Below are positions 61,974-64,000 of a stretch of 64,000 bases of DNA, piece by piece. The notes under the pieces were generated by a model, which saw only the letters and a program-made list of their open reading frames with translations, was not told the DNA's origin and ran no database searches. The position numbers and the translations under genes were made by a program. This DNA comes from Ferruginibacter sp. (GTDB taxonomy: Bacteria; Bacteroidota; Bacteroidia; Chitinophagales; Chitinophagaceae): contig JAURKC010000004.1 of NCBI GenBank assembly GCA_030831945.1, forward strand, positions 1-64,000. Reading direction: 5' to 3'. Numbering within the stretch: the first letter of the stretch is position 1; the number at the start of each line of letters is the position of its first letter.

Positions 61974-63053
61974 ATGATTAGTATTAAAAAATTACTGCTA
62001 TTTATTTTCATATTTTTTCAGCTTCAGGTTATTGCACAGCCTATTCAATCTTCTTCTGATGCTAAAAATAGATCCACCATTGTATCTAAGTCTACAATGA
62101 AAAGTATTTATAATGAAATCAAAACACCTTATAAATATGGAATCGTTTTTAAACATCCAGATTCTAGTAAATTATTGGATAGCCCAACAATTTTTTTTGA
62201 GAATGGAATTTGGTATATGACCTACATTGTATTTGACGGAAAAGGCTATGAGACTTGGATGGCTCAGAGTAAAGATTTATTGAACTGGAAGTCAACGGGT
62301 AAAATTCTTTCCTTTTCGCCTGATACATGGGATGCTAATCAAAAAGCAGGTTATATGTCTTTAGTCGATATTAATTGGGGTGGTAACTATACTGTAGAGA
62401 AATTTAATGATAAATATTGGATGTCTTATTTGGGCGGTAAAACTGTTGGTTACGAAGCGGGTGTTTTGGGAGTAGGAATGTCTTCCAATGCTATTGTTAC
62501 CAAACCAATGGAATGGCAAACACAAGCTAAACCAATCCTTCTGCCTAGTGATTCCGATGCTAGCTGGTTTGATAATAAAACTATTTATAAAAGTTTGGTT
62601 ATAAGAGATAGAGAAAAGTTGACGCATCACCCTTTTGTTATGTACTATAACGCAAAAGGAGATACAGCTAAATATGAGAGTATTGGTATGGCCGTTTCGG
62701 ATGATATGATTTCATGGAAAAGATTTACTAAAGATCCAGTATTAACAAAATATAAAGGCATTTGCGGTGATGCGCAAATAGCTAAGATGAATAACTTGTA
62801 TGTTATGTTTTATTTTGGCGCATTTTGGAAGCCAGGTGCTTTTGAAAGATTTGCCTGTTCTTATGATTTAGTTCATTGGACTAATTGGGAGGGAGATGAT
62901 TTGGTGACACCTTCTGAGCCCTACGATAATCAATATGCCCATAAACCTTGGGTCATTAAATGGAAGGGGGTAGTCTATCATTTTTATACTGCGGTGGGTA
63001 AAGAGGGTAGGGTATTGGCTTTGGCTACCTCAAAAGATTTAAAAAATAAATAA
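61974..63053 (+). CDS. Secreted five-bladed β-propeller glycosidase-like protein (GH43/GH130-like)
   Basis: A 359-residue protein with a signal peptide (KKLLLFIFIFFQLQVIAQ). Repeated motifs of the five-bladed propeller glycosidases are visible: KLLDSPTIFFENGIWYMTYIVFDGKGYETWMAQSKDLLNWK, KYWMSYLGGK, YESIGMAVSDDMISWKRF, VLTKYKGICGDAQIAKMNNLYVMFYFG and AHKPWVIKWKGVVYHFYTAV. The acidic residues D-S-P and G-D-A lie where GH43-type enzymes have general base and modulator. I cannot assign a GH number. A sulfatase gene follows on the same strand, consistent with degradation of a sulfated glycan. Confidence 0.8.
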   Translation: MISIKKLLLFIFIFFQLQVIAQPIQSSSDAKNRSTIVSKSTMKSIYNEIKTPYKYGIVFKHPDSSKLLDSPTIFFENGIWYMTYIVFDGKGYETWMAQSKDLLNWKSTGKILSFSPDTWDANQKAGYMSLVDINWGGNYTVEKFNDKYWMSYLGGKTVGYEAGVLGVGMSSNAIVTKPMEWQTQAKPILLPSDSDASWFDNKTIYKSLVIRDREKLTHHPFVMYYNAKGDTAKYESIGMAVSDDMISWKRFTKDPVLTKYKGICGDAQIAKMNNLYVMFYFGAFWKPGAFERFACSYDLVHWTNWEGDDLVTPSEPYDNQYAHKPWVIKWKGVVYHFYTAVGKEGRVLALATSKDLKNK

Positions 63054-63193
63054 GCTATTGATTATATAGATTTTGTTTTAAACCTTGACTTATTTTATGG
63101 TTGATTTCATATTATGCTGTATATTTCATTAATATTTTAATTAGCTACTTTGTACTTATTTAAAACACTATTTTATCCATTAATCATTGTTGT

Positions 63194-64000
63194 ATGAAAT
63201 TTAATTTTGGTAGTATATTTATTGGAATACTTCTTTTTTGTACGCTACTAGTCAATGCTCAGAAGAAACCCAATATATTAATAATTGTTTCTGATGATCA
63301 TGCTTATCAGGCGATCGGTGCTTATGGAAGTAAGCTAATGGCAACTCCTAATATTGATCGGATAGCTAAAGAAGGGGTCTTGTTTAAAAAAGCCTATGTT
63401 ACCAATTCTATTTGTGGCCCAAGTAGGGCAGTGATATTGACAGGGAAATACAGTCATAAAAATGGTTTTTATGACAATGGAAATGTGCAGTTTGATGGTA
63501 GTCAAAATACATTTATAAAAGAATTAAGATTGGGTGGTTACCAAACTGCCTGGATAGGAAAATGGCATCTAGGTTCTGCTCCACAAGGATTTGATTATTG
63601 GCAAATTCTTCCAGGTCAAGGACATTATTACAACCCTAATTTTTTGATGATGGATGGATCTAATAAAAGGGTAGAAGGATATGTTTCCAATTTGATTGAA
63701 GATTATTCCGAAAATTGGTTGGATGGAAGGGATACTTCTAAACCATTTTGTTTAGTCATTGGTCACAAAGCTACTCATCGATCTTGGTTTCCTGATACTA
63801 CCGACATGGGTAAATTTGAGTCGGTAAATTTCCCTTACCCTCATAATTTTTATGATTCTTACAATACTAGGGCTGCCGCTAAAGCCCAAGATATGACCAT
63901 TGATAAAACGATGGTGATGGGGTCTGACTTAAAAATGCTAGGCAAAAATAGAAATACTGATGAAACTGTTAAAAGAATGAATGCAGCTCAGCGTGAAAAA
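63194..64000 (+). CDS. Secreted sulfatase, family S1 (N-terminal part, cut by window edge)
   Basis: The first 269 residues of an arylsulfatase-like enzyme; the frame is open at the right edge. A signal peptide (FIGILLFCTLLVNAQ) precedes KPNILIIVSDDHAYQAIGAYG with the calcium-binding DD pair. The formylglycine site is C-G-P-S-R in TNSICGPSRAVILTGKY near residue 77; it needs conversion of the cysteine by a formylglycine-generating enzyme encoded elsewhere. GYQTAWIGKWHLG and IGHKATHRSWFPD are further S1 motifs. It probably removes sulfate from a glycan together with the propeller glycosidase upstream. Confidence 0.95.
   Translation, partial: MKFNFGSIFIGILLFCTLLVNAQKKPNILIIVSDDHAYQAIGAYGSKLMATPNIDRIAKEGVLFKKAYVTNSICGPSRAVILTGKYSHKNGFYDNGNVQFDGSQNTFIKELRLGGYQTAWIGKWHLGSAPQGFDYWQILPGQGHYYNPNFLMMDGSNKRVEGYVSNLIEDYSENWLDGRDTSKPFCLVIGHKATHRSWFPDTTDMGKFESVNFPYPHNFYDSYNTRAAAKAQDMTIDKTMVMGSDLKMLGKNRNTDETVKRMNAAQREK

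Overview
The window is AT-rich chromosomal DNA from a member of the Bacteroidota, most likely Chitinophagaceae or a close relative. The evidence is gene content plus signals: a short (285-residue) RpoD, many -7 boxes of the Bacteroidota form TAnnTTTG, few Shine-Dalgarno sequences, FISUMP and DUF4199 families, a type B L31, and the Bacteroidota form of Lgt (GRIGCQ instead of GRIGN). It is mostly housekeeping, with several accessory islands. I see no rRNA, CRISPR array, intact insertion sequence or prophage.

Layout. 1-3340: end of metK, rlmB, an RluF-type pseudouridine synthase, a dead NusG-like antiterminator gene and a Dabb protein. 3483-8412: an exported sugar isomerase-like protein, a UbiD-type decarboxylase and lepA. 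8508-13888 (minus strand): a repeat protein of the septoil-knot type, a secreted unknown, then a run of two glycosyltransferases, DUF4199 and a dihydroorotase-like protein without catalytic ligands. 14044-14117: tRNA-Pro(GGG). 14407-24978: carbohydrate genes followed by a planctomycete-style block (two-haem DUF1549/DUF1553 protein, Tat-exported DUF1501 protein, NHL propeller, chitobiase-C-like proteins and a membrane cytochrome). 25090-27220: ung, plsC and a secreted unknown.

27345-32822 is the most interesting part. A CbbR/CmpR-like LysR gene diverges from a tight five-gene run: a 96-residue unknown, a DUF6671 zinc-ribbon protein, threonylcarbamoyl-AMP synthase, dihydroorotase and an SbtA-type bicarbonate transporter. 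Threonylcarbamoyl-AMP synthase consumes bicarbonate, and dihydroorotase acts in pyrimidine synthesis, which begins with bicarbonate. This dihydroorotase has a TDDG motif where I would expect the CO2-dependent carboxylysine segment. I propose an inorganic-carbon-limitation operon that couples bicarbonate import to back-up enzymes needing less CO2.

33027-41839: rpmI-rplT without infC and with a structured leader, speA, a secreted unknown, bacilliredoxin, lgt, yajQ, rpmE2, a GlmU-like protein, tpiA and a 51-residue membrane protein. 42210-42784 is a dead undecaprenyl-phosphate sugar transferase with several point-mutation stops. With the NusG relic it suggests decay of exopolysaccharide genes. 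42804-50138: pgi, threonine aldolase, rpoD, pdxJ, an esterase-like lipoprotein, a lone asparaginase N-domain and a DMT transporter. 50341-55229: leuC-leuD-leuA/cimA-leuB, with a heptamer inverted repeat between leuD and the synthase gene. 55376-64000: sodium/solute symporter, two convergent FISUMP proteins, a large FAD/Fe-S oxidoreductase, a secreted five-bladed-propeller glycosidase-like protein and the start of a sulfatase.
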